DNA of 64,000 bases from 58-81 sp012729145 (GTDB lineage: Bacteria > Synergistota > Synergistia > Synergistales > Thermovirgaceae), in the NCBI GenBank assembly GCA_040770625.1, contig JAXGIW010000002.1, forward strand, positions 186,001 to 250,000. The letters are read 5' to 3'. The notes below the pieces were generated by a model, which was not told the DNA's origin, did no database searches, and saw only the letters and a list, made by a program, of their open reading frames with translations. Made by a program: the position numbers and the translations under genes. Shown here piece after piece: positions 1 through 8,237 of this stretch (the stretch's first letter is position 1; each line of letters starts with the position of its first letter).

Positions 1-158
1 CCCGTAGGGAGAGCAGTGAGGGGTTCTCACCCGACCCCGATCAGGGATCAAGGGGCGGAAGCCTCCGTGAGAAGGGTTTCGGTGACGATTTCGTAATGGA
101 TATCTCCGAGATGGACGACACCAAGGACGATGGGGAGGATGCTGATATCCCCTTCTGA
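1..158 (+). CDS. ssb: Single-stranded DNA-binding protein, C-terminal end (partial)
   Basis: Only the last 51 codons are in the window (frame starting at base 3, stop TGA 156-158). The segment is a low-complexity linker rich in Gly, Ser, Asp and Arg, followed by a very acidic tail ending in DGEDADIPF. That acidic tip with a terminal Ile/Leu-Pro-Phe is the hallmark of bacterial SSB, which uses it to recruit repair and replication partners. The OB fold lies upstream of the window. The next gene is rpsR, which fits the conserved rpsF-ssb-rpsR order. Identity rests on the tail motif plus this context. Confidence 0.85.
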   Translation, partial: RRESSEGFSPDPDQGSRGGSLREKGFGDDFVMDISEMDDTKDDGEDADIPF

Positions 159-193
159 CGTCTAGAGAACAGCTTAAGGGAAGGAGGATCGTG

Positions 194-445
194 ATGGCCT
201 TTTCACCAAGGAACAGCGGAAACAAAAGAAACAAGAGAAGGAAACCCAAGGTCTGCATGTTCTGTGTGGACAAGATCGAGCACATAGATTACAAGGATGT
301 TGAGAAACTCAGGAAGTACATAAGCGAGCGTGGAAAGATAGTCCCCAGAAGGGTGACGGGGAACTGTGCCAAACACCAGAGGCAGCTCACGGAAGCGATC
401 AAAAGGGTGCGTTACCTTGCGCTCCTTCCGTACAGCGCCGAGTAG
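194..445 (+). CDS. rpsR: 30S ribosomal protein S18
   Basis: This is a basic protein of 83 residues, the normal S18 length. It carries the conserved core KIVPRRVTG and the RQLTEAIKRVRYLALLPY helix that binds S6 and 16S rRNA on the small-subunit platform. A CMFC pair near residue 22 and a Cys-x2-His around residue 58 (NCAKH) make it a zinc-binding C+ type S18. GTG at 191 is also in frame, but the AGGAGG at 182-187 is only three bases from it and six from ATG 194, so 194 is preferred. It sits between ssb and a DUF2232 gene, as in many Firmicutes-like genomes. Confidence 0.97.
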   Translation: MAFSPRNSGNKRNKRRKPKVCMFCVDKIEHIDYKDVEKLRKYISERGKIVPRRVTGNCAKHQRQLTEAIKRVRYLALLPYSAE

Positions 446-467
446 AGACGATAACCCGTGTTCCTCG

Positions 468-501
468 CGGGGGGAGGAGCCGAGGCTTCTCCCCCCGTTC
501 T
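468..501 (+). terminator. Hairpin after rpsR (terminator or attenuator)
   Basis: CGGGGGGAG (468-476) pairs with CTCCCCCCG (489-497), extended inward by three more pairs, around a six-base loop. Only a short mixed T tract (TTCTGTT) follows. It may therefore be a leaky terminator that lowers expression of the downstream DUF2232-rplI-dnaB genes. Confidence 0.5.
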
Positions 502-520
502 GTTAGGGAGGTTGTAAGTA

Positions 521-1480
521 ATGGACAGGACCAGGGCTCTGGTCGAATCTTCGCTTCTCGTAGCCCTCTCAGCCATGCTTTTTCTGGCGGGCCACTTCCT
601 GCCCATAGTAGGGATGGCCTTCTCGCTGGTATGTCCTGCCCCCCTTGTTGTTCTCGGTCTCAGGCACAGCCTTGGGAGGGCGGTCCTTGGTGTTGCGGTC
701 GCTACGGTCATTACGGCTGCCTTTACAGGGGCGGTGGGGGCTCTCTTCTTCTGTTTCGGGTTCGGCTTCCTCGGGATCGCCCTTGGGGCCCTGGGGAGAC
801 GTTTTGGGAGAGCCGTTGACATAGTCCTTTACGGTATCCTTGTCTCCATTGGGAGCAAGCTCCTCCTCATGGTAATAGCCATCAAACTTACCGGCATTAA
901 TCCCTTCGGCCTTGAGGAAGCGGAGATAATGCCCGTGGTCGAGAGGATCGCCTCGCTCTACTCAGGTCTGGGCATGTCAGAGGAGGCGCTTTCCCTGGCG
1001 AAAGAGCAGATGCGCGCCACTCTGTCGCTGATCCCCTTGATCTTTCCTGCACTCCTTGTAATGGCTGCGACGGTTGACTGTTTCCTGAGCTATATTGTAA
1101 GCGCCGCGGTCCTGAAAAGGCTCGGCAGGGAGACCCTCCCTGGACTCCCCGAGTTCAGCCGATGGCGTTTCCCTAAGAGCATCTTCTGGGCGCTTATCGC
1201 CTCCTTGGCTCTCCACCTGACGGGGGCCTATTACCCTTCAATGGCATTCCTGCAGAGGACGGCTCTGAACCTGCGCCTTCTGGTTACAGCTCTTTTCTTC
1301 TTCCAGGGGCTGGCCGTAGGATGGTCCTTCATGCAGGCAAGGGGCCTGGGCCGTTTTTTAAGGGTTGCCCTGACAGTGCTTGTATTTGTCGTATCATTCC
1401 TTGCACAGATAGTTCTTGTTTTAGGTATTATTGACATGTGGTTCGATCTGCGTTCCAGGTTTCGGGGGGGAAGAGCATGA
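521..1480 (+). CDS. DUF2232 (YybS-like) membrane protein
   Basis: A 319-residue, very hydrophobic protein with about eight predicted membrane segments spread along its length and a basic C-terminus. Length, hydropathy and position between rpsR and rplI match the YybS/DUF2232 family, an ECF-transporter S-component-like group of unknown substrate that often sits beside rplI and a DHH phosphodiesterase. No such phosphodiesterase is present here. A GGAGG about nine bases upstream supports ATG 521. The stop overlaps the rplI start (ATGA), so the two are probably translationally coupled. The family call is good; the function is unknown. Confidence 0.8.
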   Translation: MDRTRALVESSLLVALSAMLFLAGHFLPIVGMAFSLVCPAPLVVLGLRHSLGRAVLGVAVATVITAAFTGAVGALFFCFGFGFLGIALGALGRRFGRAVDIVLYGILVSIGSKLLLMVIAIKLTGINPFGLEEAEIMPVVERIASLYSGLGMSEEALSLAKEQMRATLSLIPLIFPALLVMAATVDCFLSYIVSAAVLKRLGRETLPGLPEFSRWRFPKSIFWALIASLALHLTGAYYPSMAFLQRTALNLRLLVTALFFFQGLAVGWSFMQARGLGRFLRVALTVLVFVVSFLAQIVLVLGIIDMWFDLRSRFRGGRA

Positions 1481-1932
1481 AGGTGATCCTGTTGACAGAT
1501 ATACCCAAGCTGGGGAAAAAGGGCGACCTCATCGATGTGGCTGAAGGCTACGGAAGGAACTACCTAGTTCCCAGGAAGATGGCCGAAGAGGCGACCAGGG
1601 AGAAGCTCGAAGAGTGGAACCAGCGCCAGAGAACGAAAGAGGTCAGGGCCAGACGCGAAGAGGAGGAGGCCAGGAACCACAGGGCGCTTCTCCAGGGGAA
1701 GCAGGTAGTTCTCAGAGCGACAGCAGGAGAGAAGGGGAAGCTATTCGGAAGTGTAACAGCAGCCCAGGTGGCAGAAAGCATCCAGGAAAGGTACAAGATG
1801 CCGGTCGACAAGAAGGACATCAAACTCCCCTCGCCTGTGAAGGAGTTGGGCTCCTACAACTTTTCCGTAAGACTTTATCAGGGAGTTGAAGCAGAGATGA
1901 TCCTTCAGGTGGAGGACGAAAGGGTTGAGTGA
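1477..1932 (+). CDS. rplI: 50S ribosomal protein L9
   Basis: A 151-residue L9. The N-terminal rRNA-binding domain begins MKVILLTDIPKLGKKGD and contains the signature GYGRNYLVPR. A long charged connecting helix (about residues 42-75) leads to the C-terminal domain (KLFGSVT through QVEDE). ATG 1477 is chosen because it matches the invariant L9 N-terminus; longer in-frame starts would only add out-of-family residues. The gene overlaps the DUF2232 stop by four bases, and the dnaB start overlaps its 3' end by eight. Confidence 0.97.
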   Translation: MKVILLTDIPKLGKKGDLIDVAEGYGRNYLVPRKMAEEATREKLEEWNQRQRTKEVRARREEEEARNHRALLQGKQVVLRATAGEKGKLFGSVTAAQVAESIQERYKMPVDKKDIKLPSPVKELGSYNFSVRLYQGVEAEMILQVEDERVE

Positions 1933-3274
1933 CCAGCTCTTCGAGAGGATACCGCCCCATAGCATCGAAGCCGAGAGGGCGGTAGTAGGGGCCTGTCTCC
2001 TCGACAGCGATGCCCTTACCATATGCCTCGACTCCCTTCTGCCCGAGGACTTCTATGACGGGAGCCACCGTCAGGCCTTCCAGGTAATGAGAGAGATGGC
2101 CGAGAAGGGTAAACCCGTGGACCCTCTGACCTTCCTCGACGAACTGTCGAGAAGGGGACTTTCGGCTACCCTGGGAGGGCAGGCATTCATCGCGGGGTTC
2201 GTGGATTCAGTCCCCACGACTGCCAATGCCGAATATCACGCAAGAATAGTACGGGACAAGTCCATTCACCGAAGGCTGATCCAGGTCGGGGCTGAGGTGG
2301 CCAGGCTGGGCTACAATGAGGACAGGGAGATCGAGGACGTGATGGACCAGGCCGAGAGGGCTGTCTTCGAGATAACCCAGAGAGGTACCCAGACACCCTT
2401 CCGGAGGGTAGGGGATGTTCTCGGTCCCACCTTCCGTGACATAGAGGAGAAATTCCACTCTCCCGACAGTTCCGTCACCGGGGTGCCCAGCGGATTCGAC
2501 GATTTCGAGAGGCTCACAGGAGGATTCCAGCCTGGCAGCCTTAACATAATTGCCGCCAGACCCTCCATGGGGAAGACCGCCCTGGCGCTCGACATTGCCA
2601 TGCACGCCTCCGTAGACAGGGGGATCCCTGTGCTGATGTTCAGCCTTGAGATGGGCGCAGAACAGCTTGTCCAGAGGATGCTGGGATCAAGGGCCAGGGT
2701 CAACGTACACGATCTCCGAACGGGGATGTTCCATGAAAGCGCCTGGGAGAAGCTGGCCTCGGCCGCGGGTGATCTTTCAAGGGCGCCCTTTTTTATCGAC
2801 GACAGCTCTGTGCTCACAACCCTGGAACTTCGGGCCAGGTCCAGGCGGTTCAGGTCCCAGGTCATGAAAGCAACCAATGGCCTTATTGTGGTCGATTACC
2901 TCCAGCTGATGCAGCTAACCAAGAGGACAGAGAGCAAACAGCAGGAGGTCGCCGAGATCTCCCGGTCCCTCAAGGCGATCGCCAGGGAGCTCGAGGTCCC
3001 CGTGATCGCCCTCTCCCAGCTCTCGAGGGCAGTCGAATCCAGGACCGAAAAAAGGCCGCAGCTGTCGGACCTGCGTGACAGCGGCGCCATAGAGCAGGAC
3101 GCCGACCTGGTCATCCTGCTCTATCGTTCCGGGTACTACGATGCCCCCTCGGAGGAGAGCGACAACACCGCCGATGTCATCATCGCGAAGCACAGGAACG
3201 GCCCCACCGGTACTGTCAGGCTGACCTTCTTCAAGGAACATGCCCGTTTTGCAAGTCAGGCCTGGATACCCTAG
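1925..3274 (+). CDS. dnaB: Replicative DNA helicase DnaB
   Basis: A 449-residue hexameric helicase that unwinds DNA at the fork. The N-terminal DnaB domain (PPHSIEAERAVVGACLL, residues 10-26) binds primase. The C-terminal RecA-like motor has Walker A ARPSMGKTAL near residues 208-218, Walker B VVDYLQLM near 320, the SRAVESR region and the arginine-finger segment SDLRDSGAIEQDAD. The start is TTG 1925, which gives the family-typical N-terminus and overlaps rplI. There is no intein or other insertion. Confidence 0.96.
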   Translation: MSDQLFERIPPHSIEAERAVVGACLLDSDALTICLDSLLPEDFYDGSHRQAFQVMREMAEKGKPVDPLTFLDELSRRGLSATLGGQAFIAGFVDSVPTTANAEYHARIVRDKSIHRRLIQVGAEVARLGYNEDREIEDVMDQAERAVFEITQRGTQTPFRRVGDVLGPTFRDIEEKFHSPDSSVTGVPSGFDDFERLTGGFQPGSLNIIAARPSMGKTALALDIAMHASVDRGIPVLMFSLEMGAEQLVQRMLGSRARVNVHDLRTGMFHESAWEKLASAAGDLSRAPFFIDDSSVLTTLELRARSRRFRSQVMKATNGLIVVDYLQLMQLTKRTESKQQEVAEISRSLKAIARELEVPVIALSQLSRAVESRTEKRPQLSDLRDSGAIEQDADLVILLYRSGYYDAPSEESDNTADVIIAKHRNGPTGTVRLTFFKEHARFASQAWIP

Positions 3275-3300
3275 GGTCTTATGGTCACGGGGTGATATGA

Positions 3301-5139
3301 TTGAGCAAGATCGCCGGCAGCAAGGTACCCCGGAAAGACATCTGTCACTTCCGGCCTGAAAGCGGCTGCATTGTTCCAGACCCTGTGGCCACGGTCCTTA
3401 TCCTGTTCGTGCTATCTGTCCCCAACCTTGTATTCTCAGGTGCCTTCTGGTTCGAGACCCTGCACCTCATGAAGTGGGCTGTTGTATTTGTGCCTGCAGG
3501 TGTGCTGGTTGCCGTGGCCGGCGCCAGGATAGCTTTCATAAAGGATGTTCGTAACAGTTTTGTACTGGACCCCTTCGGTGCGGTCTGGCTCTTCCTTGTG
3601 CTGTTCCTTGTCCTACAGCCCCTCTGGGCCCCTGTAACGTCCATGCCGACCTTTACAAGGGAGTGGTTCTTCTTCGCTTCCCTATGGGGTTTCTATATTG
3701 TAACCCGTAACGGGTTCGACAGCAGGAGGCTGAATCTCCTTCTCTGGCTTGCAGCGTTGGCGGGTGCCGTAAATGTTATCTTTGCCGAGCTGCAGATCCG
3801 TGAAATTCACCATCTCTTCCCCTTTATCTATCCGACGCCAGGAAAATACATCGGGAACACGGGACAGCAGAACATGTTCGGGCTCTGGGTCGCCATAGCA
3901 ATGCTGGGATCCTCCTGGCTATTCATGAGAGTTGGTACCGACGAAGAGGGAGGAGAGAAAAAATGGGCCACCGTGGCCCCCAGCCTTCTCCTGTTTTCCG
4001 TAAACGCCTGGGGTGTCTGGAATTCCACCAGCAGGTCGGCAGTTATCTCCTATGCCCTCGGGCTTTTCGTCCTCTCACTCCTCCTGGTCAGGTCAATGGG
4101 TGCAAGGAAGGTCCTGGTGCGCCTGGCGGTTATTATTGCCATTCTCACTGTGACCTTTTCCGGTACCCTCCTGTTCGGCCGGGGTAACGCCTTCGTCATG
4201 AAGACCTTCCAGATGGTGGAGCACTTCCAGACCGTGGGAAAACGTGACAGCATCTGGCTCACTACCGCGGAGATGTTCAGGATGCACCCCGTCAGCGGGG
4301 TTGGGCTGGGGCATTACAAGTGGAACTACCTGGAGGCCCAGAGGAGGATGCTGGAGAAACATCCGGGAATGAAGTGGCAGTACACCTACTGGGCCCACAG
4401 CGAGGTCTTCCAGTGGTTCTGCGAGACAGGGATCTTCGGCGGGCTTATCCTCGCTGCCCTGGGTTCGTGGTGGCTCAAATGTCTCTTTTCGATGCTGAAG
4501 AGGGAGGGTCCCCTATCCCCCGAAGGGGTCTGGGCTTCATCTTTTCTGTTCCTGATATGGTTCAACGCCCTCTGGACCCGCCCTTTCCACAGGATCGAGG
4601 ATGCTCTGTGGATGGCGCTGGCCTTTGGTCTGGCCAACAGGGAGGTCCTTCCCTCCGGGTTCTCCTGGACTGAGATCAGAAAGGACTGGATCCTGAGATC
4701 CCTGGGGTTGACCATGTGCGCCGTTGCTGTTGCCGGGCTGCTGTTCTTCGCCAGGGGAATGGGAGGCGACAGGCTTTTGAGGAGGGCACACATGGCGGCC
4801 GACGCTGCAGAGCAGAGGCAGCTCATAGAGAAGGCCGAAGGCCGCCTTATGGTGAGGGATATCGCACAGAGGGAACTGGCCTATCACAATATCAGGGTCG
4901 CAAGGGAGCAGAAGAAGGGAGAGTTGCTGGCCGAAGGGCTCATGATGCTCCATCAGCATTTCCGTCAGCAGCCCCACTCGAGGGAACTGGCCCGTCTGAT
5001 GGCCTGGTACTCGGATGTCAGGGAACCATATCTGCTGGAGAGCGTAGCCAGGTACCTGAGGCCTGGCAGTTACAGCATCAGGGATGGACAGCTGCTGCTT
5101 TCCTCTGAGGATTTCCGGTTCTTCTTCGGCTCTAAATGA
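3301..5139 (+). CDS. O-antigen ligase/polymerase-like membrane protein (Wzy_C family)
   Basis: A 612-residue polytopic protein with roughly 10-12 hydrophobic segments up to about residue 480 and a soluble C-terminal tail of helical, TPR-like character. The stretch GRGNAFVMKTFQM followed by DSIWLTTAEMFRMHPVSGVGLGHYKWNY has the D-x-W...HP-x-x-G-x-G-x-x-x-Y pattern of the large loop of the O-antigen ligase/Wzy_C family. Members join or polymerise lipid-linked glycans on the outer face of the inner membrane. The start is TTG 3301 behind GGGGTGA. No other glycan gene is nearby, so ligase versus polymerase, and the substrate, cannot be decided. Confidence 0.72.
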   Translation: MSKIAGSKVPRKDICHFRPESGCIVPDPVATVLILFVLSVPNLVFSGAFWFETLHLMKWAVVFVPAGVLVAVAGARIAFIKDVRNSFVLDPFGAVWLFLVLFLVLQPLWAPVTSMPTFTREWFFFASLWGFYIVTRNGFDSRRLNLLLWLAALAGAVNVIFAELQIREIHHLFPFIYPTPGKYIGNTGQQNMFGLWVAIAMLGSSWLFMRVGTDEEGGEKKWATVAPSLLLFSVNAWGVWNSTSRSAVISYALGLFVLSLLLVRSMGARKVLVRLAVIIAILTVTFSGTLLFGRGNAFVMKTFQMVEHFQTVGKRDSIWLTTAEMFRMHPVSGVGLGHYKWNYLEAQRRMLEKHPGMKWQYTYWAHSEVFQWFCETGIFGGLILAALGSWWLKCLFSMLKREGPLSPEGVWASSFLFLIWFNALWTRPFHRIEDALWMALAFGLANREVLPSGFSWTEIRKDWILRSLGLTMCAVAVAGLLFFARGMGGDRLLRRAHMAADAAEQRQLIEKAEGRLMVRDIAQRELAYHNIRVAREQKKGELLAEGLMMLHQHFRQQPHSRELARLMAWYSDVREPYLLESVARYLRPGSYSIRDGQLLLSSEDFRFFFGSK

Positions 5140-5165
5140 GATCTTCCCACATCGAACAATCGAAT

Positions 5166-5194
5166 ACGGGGGCGCCTGAGCAGGTCGCCCCCGT
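5166..5194. terminator. Bidirectional terminator-like hairpin
   Basis: ACGGGGGCG (5166-5174) and CGCCCCCGT (5186-5194) form a nine-pair stem, and the loop itself contains CCT/AGG. It lies exactly between the convergent O-antigen ligase-like gene and glnN. Neither side has a strong T run, so it may act as a roadblock or 3' stabiliser rather than a classic intrinsic terminator. Confidence 0.5.
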
Positions 5195-5222
5195 CGAGTT
5201 AAGGACCATTTCCGGCTGCTGC

Positions 5223-7334
5223 TCAGAAAGAGAGAAGGATCTCGCTGTAACGGGGGTAGGGCCAGAACTCCCGGGAAACTGTCCTCTCTGCGATATCACA
5301 CATGCCTCTGACACCCTCCAGGACCGGAACCCCCTTTTCGGAAAGTATTTCTGCTCTCTTCTCAAGATCGAGCCGGCCAATGCTGTCCCTCAGGGATGTC
5401 ATACTGTTGATCCCCTCCAGGAGTCCCTCCTTGATGGTGACAAGTTCATCGATCTGTTTCTCCCAGTGGGGGGGGCGGCCTTTCCTGAAAGAGTCTGCGA
5501 TCTTTTCGAAGGCCGAGGTCTCCGATCCTATCTGCTTTGTGATAGCTGGCAGGACGCCTGTAAGGATCATGTCCTCCATGACGTTCATCTCTATCTCCAG
5601 GGTCTTCACGTACTGCTCCAGCCTTGTCTCGTAGTAGCACTGGATCTCCCGATCAGAGAAGATGCCCAGGCCGGAGAGGAGCTCCCTGTTCTCGGGGACC
5701 AGGAAGAGGGCCAGGGCCTCGTCGGTGCTGTGTGCTATCGGGAGGCCTCTTCTGGAGGCCTCCACGTGCCACTCCTGGGAGTAGCAGTTGCCCTCGAACC
5801 TGATGTTGCTGCTCTGCAGCACGGCATTCCGGATAGCATCGAGGGCGGCATCGGCCACGTCCGTTTCCCCGGTCCGGGATTCTATCATCTGCGCCATCTG
5901 CTCCAGCCCCCATGTCCAGAGGGACAGGATCATGGTCATGGGACCGGCCGGTGATTGCGATGCACCGGGTGCACGAAACTCGAACTTGTTTCCCGTGAAG
6001 GCTATGGGGGCAGTACGGTTCCTGTCGGTATTGTCCATAAGAACATCAGGGAGCCGGTTGAGCCCCAGGTTGATAAAGGCCTTCGAGGGAAGGTTCTCTG
6101 GAAGCCCTTCTTCGATGCGGTCGAAAATGCCTGTAAGCACATCCCCCAGGAAAACGCTCATGATGGCGGGGGGAGCCTCGTTCCCTCCTAACCTCTGCAT
6201 GTTCCCGGGGTTGGCGATGGAGGCCCTCAGAAGTCCTCCATAACGGGAGATCCCCAGGAGCAGGCCCGAAACCAGGGTGAGGAACTGGATGTTCTTCCTC
6301 TGGCTTGAAGATGGCTTCAGGAGGTTGCGACCCTCGCTGTCCATCATCGAGAAATTGAGGTGCTTGCCGCTCCCGTTGATCAGGGCGAAGGGTTTCTCGT
6401 GGAGGAGGAGGCGGAATCCGTGGCGGGAAGCTATCTGACGCATCTGCTCCATAAGTATCTGGTTCTGGTCCACTGCGAGGTTTGCCTCGGTGAACTGGGG
6501 TGCGAACTCGAACTGGCAGGGAGCCACCTCGTTGTGCCGGGTCTTGAGAACGATCCCCAGGGTGCTCATATGGCGGTCAACTTCCTGCATGAAAGCAAGG
6601 ACCCTAGGGGGTATTGAGCCGAAGTAGTGGTCTTCCATCTGCTGTCCCTTAGGTGTGGGCGCTCCCATTATCGTCCTTCCACAGTACTGCAGGTCAGGCC
6701 TCTCTGAGGCCTTTCTCTCGTCCACCAGGAAGAACTCCTGCTCGGCGCCCATAGTCACACGAGTCCACCGGACGTTCCGGTTCCCGAAGAGCTTAAGGAT
6801 CCGAAGGGTAACCGTTTCTATCCGGGAAAGGGATTTAAGGAGAGGGGTTTTCATATCAAGGGGGGTTCCGTCGTTGCTGATGAAAACCGAAGGGATACAA
6901 AGCGTACCTCCATGATCGCCGCTAACGACGAAGGCTGGACTCGTCGGGTCCCAGGCCGTGTAGCCCCGGGCTTCGAAGGTGGACCTCATGCCTCCTGAAG
7001 GCAGGGATGACGCGTCGGGCTCGCTCTGGATCAGGTCGCCGCCTCCGAAGGAGTCCATGGGAAGTCCGAATTCGTCCACTGTCAGAAAGGCGTTGTGTTT
7101 CTCAGCGGTGAGATCCGTCCTGGGGTGGAACCAGTGAGTGTAATGGCTGGCACCCCTGGAGATGGCCCACTCCTTCATGGCTGTGGCAACGATCTCGGCA
7201 ACGTTGAAGTCAAGCTTGTCACCGCCCGAGACAGCCTCCTGCAGCTTCTGGTAGATCTGTTTCGGGAGCCTCTCCCTCATAGCCCGGTCATTGAAAACGT
7301 TGATACCGAAGACCTCAGAAGGCTTCTCTTTCAA
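5223..7334 (-). CDS. glnN: Glutamine synthetase type III
   Basis: A 703-residue glutamine synthetase, the size of the GSIII class (about 700, versus about 450 for GSI). It makes glutamine from glutamate, ammonia and ATP. Class features visible include the N-terminal FGINVFNDRAMRERLPK, the active-site block SHYTHWFHPRT, ALINGSGKHLNFSM and ANPGNMQRLGGNEAPPAI, and NKFEFRAPGASQS. TTG 7334 (protein beginning MKEKPSEVFG) is preferred because AAAGGGGTG sits six bases upstream. A longer TTG start at 7394 is unlikely because that triplet is part of the -35 box. The gene is convergent with the ligase-like gene, and the GntR gene lies upstream. Confidence 0.95.
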   Translation of the reverse strand: MKEKPSEVFGINVFNDRAMRERLPKQIYQKLQEAVSGGDKLDFNVAEIVATAMKEWAISRGASHYTHWFHPRTDLTAEKHNAFLTVDEFGLPMDSFGGGDLIQSEPDASSLPSGGMRSTFEARGYTAWDPTSPAFVVSGDHGGTLCIPSVFISNDGTPLDMKTPLLKSLSRIETVTLRILKLFGNRNVRWTRVTMGAEQEFFLVDERKASERPDLQYCGRTIMGAPTPKGQQMEDHYFGSIPPRVLAFMQEVDRHMSTLGIVLKTRHNEVAPCQFEFAPQFTEANLAVDQNQILMEQMRQIASRHGFRLLLHEKPFALINGSGKHLNFSMMDSEGRNLLKPSSSQRKNIQFLTLVSGLLLGISRYGGLLRASIANPGNMQRLGGNEAPPAIMSVFLGDVLTGIFDRIEEGLPENLPSKAFINLGLNRLPDVLMDNTDRNRTAPIAFTGNKFEFRAPGASQSPAGPMTMILSLWTWGLEQMAQMIESRTGETDVADAALDAIRNAVLQSSNIRFEGNCYSQEWHVEASRRGLPIAHSTDEALALFLVPENRELLSGLGIFSDREIQCYYETRLEQYVKTLEIEMNVMEDMILTGVLPAITKQIGSETSAFEKIADSFRKGRPPHWEKQIDELVTIKEGLLEGINSMTSLRDSIGRLDLEKRAEILSEKGVPVLEGVRGMCDIAERTVSREFWPYPRYSEILLSF

Positions 7335-7365
7335 TGAAAACACCCCTTTCAGATAATGATAACTG

Positions 7366-7394
7366 TATATATCAGAAAGAGGGTGTTCTTGCAA
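7366..7394 (-). promoter_or_regulatory. glnN promoter
   Basis: On the minus strand TTGCAA (7394-7389), a 17-base spacer and TATATA (7371-7366) make a good sigma-70-type promoter, 32 bases from the TTG start of glnN. The region is markedly AT-rich against its surroundings. Confidence 0.6.
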
Positions 7395-7457
7395 TAGAAA
7401 AAGCGAATTTGATGCAATTTAATGATATATTGACTTCTAAAAATAGATAAAAGTGGT

Positions 7458-7463
7458 GTATAC
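7458..7463. promoter_or_regulatory. Single GTATAC site upstream of glnN
   Basis: A GTATAC hexamer in the context GTGTATACGC lies just past the stop of the GntR gene and about 64 bases upstream of the glnN -35 box. It matches the core of the triple site at 8194-8217, so the same regulator might touch glnN. A single hexamer could easily be chance. Confidence 0.25.
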
Positions 7464-7464
7464 G

Positions 7465-8124
7465 CTATTCAGGAGGCTTTTTTAATCCCTCCATGGAAAG
7501 ATGGACGTGCTTTCTCATCAGATCGACGGTCAGACTTTCGTCCCTTTGCCTCAAAGCCTTAACGATCTCGCGGTGTTCATCAAGGCTGGGGTTGGTGTCA
7601 AAATCAAAAAATGATTCAAAGAAGACCATGTAGACGTAGGTCCTTGCCAGAATATTTGCTACGTACTCGGAGAGGGTGCGGTTCCTGGAGGCCTCGGCAA
7701 TTATCCTGTGGAACCGGATATTGACCTCGAGGTACCTTTCAAGGTCTCTTGAAACGAAGATCCCTTCCTCCTCGTCAATGGCCTCTTCAAGGAGACAGAG
7801 CTGGACGGGGGTGATGTTCCTGGCGGCCTTTGCTGCGGCGATGACCTCCAGGTGCTCCCTCACTTCGTAGCTCTCCCTGACCTCATCGAGAGAGGGTGAA
7901 GCGAGTCTCGCCCCCGAATTTGGTATCAAATCCACCAGGCCTTCATTAGCCAGTATCCTGAGGGCCTCCCTGACGGGGGTTCTGCTCACGGAAAGGGTTG
8001 AGGCAAGAGCCGCTTCCGGAAGTCTCTGTCCGGGTTTCAGCTCCTTGAGAAAGATCCGTCTCCTCAACTCCCGGTAGACCTGTTCAGTCGCAGTTGTGTC
8101 ACGTCCGGCTCCGTTAGGTCCCAT
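7465..8124 (-). CDS. GntR-family transcriptional regulator (FCD/FadR subfamily)
   Basis: A 219-residue regulator. The N-terminal winged helix (about residues 8-75) has the GntR signature RIFLKELKPGQRLPE, then LSVSRTPVREALRILANEGLV. The C-terminal all-helical FCD domain (about 90-210) has the expected metal- and ligand-binding pattern around HRIIAEAS and LDEHREIVKA. It is transcribed away from the SDR/gcvP genes, with three GTATAC repeats between them, so it most likely controls that operon and perhaps itself. The ligand is probably a small carboxylate or amino acid. ATG 8124 is chosen because GGAGGG is six bases upstream; ATG 8130 touches the ribosome-binding site. Confidence 0.9.
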   Translation of the reverse strand: MGPNGAGRDTTATEQVYRELRRRIFLKELKPGQRLPEAALASTLSVSRTPVREALRILANEGLVDLIPNSGARLASPSLDEVRESYEVREHLEVIAAAKAARNITPVQLCLLEEAIDEEEGIFVSRDLERYLEVNIRFHRIIAEASRNRTLSEYVANILARTYVYMVFFESFFDFDTNPSLDEHREIVKALRQRDESLTVDLMRKHVHLSMEGLKKPPE

Positions 8125-8156
8125 TGTCATCCCTCCGTGGGAGATCTTGTACGCTG

Positions 8157-8185
8157 TTGACTAAAAACCTCAAAAGAGGTACAAA
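8157..8185 (+). promoter_or_regulatory. Promoter of the SDR-gcvP operon
   Basis: TTGACT (8157-8162), a 17-base spacer and TACAAA (8180-8185) lie 53 bases ahead of the first SDR start. The triple GTATAC site begins eight bases after the -10, where a bound regulator would block transcription. Confidence 0.5.
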
Positions 8186-8193
8186 AGAATATA

Positions 8194-8217
8194 GTATACC
8201 TAGTATACCACGTATAC
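8194..8217. promoter_or_regulatory. Triple GTATAC operator
   Basis: GTATAC occurs at 8194-8199, 8203-8208 and 8212-8217, with exact nine-base spacing. Each copy is a palindrome in the context AGTATACC, AGTATACC and CGTATACT. FCD-type GntR proteins often bind palindromes with a GTATAC core (from family knowledge), and the gene for such a protein starts 70 bases away. A role as its operator is inferred. Confidence 0.6.
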
Positions 8218-8237
8218 TACGAAAGGAGGGCCTTTGC

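Noticed and set aside
5136..5954. Long plus-strand frame opposite glnN
   Set aside because: It is antisense to the well-conserved glutamine synthetase and encodes no recognisable domain.
7335..7394. Longer glnN start at TTG 7394
   Set aside because: That TTG is part of a TTGCAA -35 box with a 17-base spacer to TATATA, and it lacks a ribosome-binding site. TTG 7334 has AAAGGGGTG upstream.
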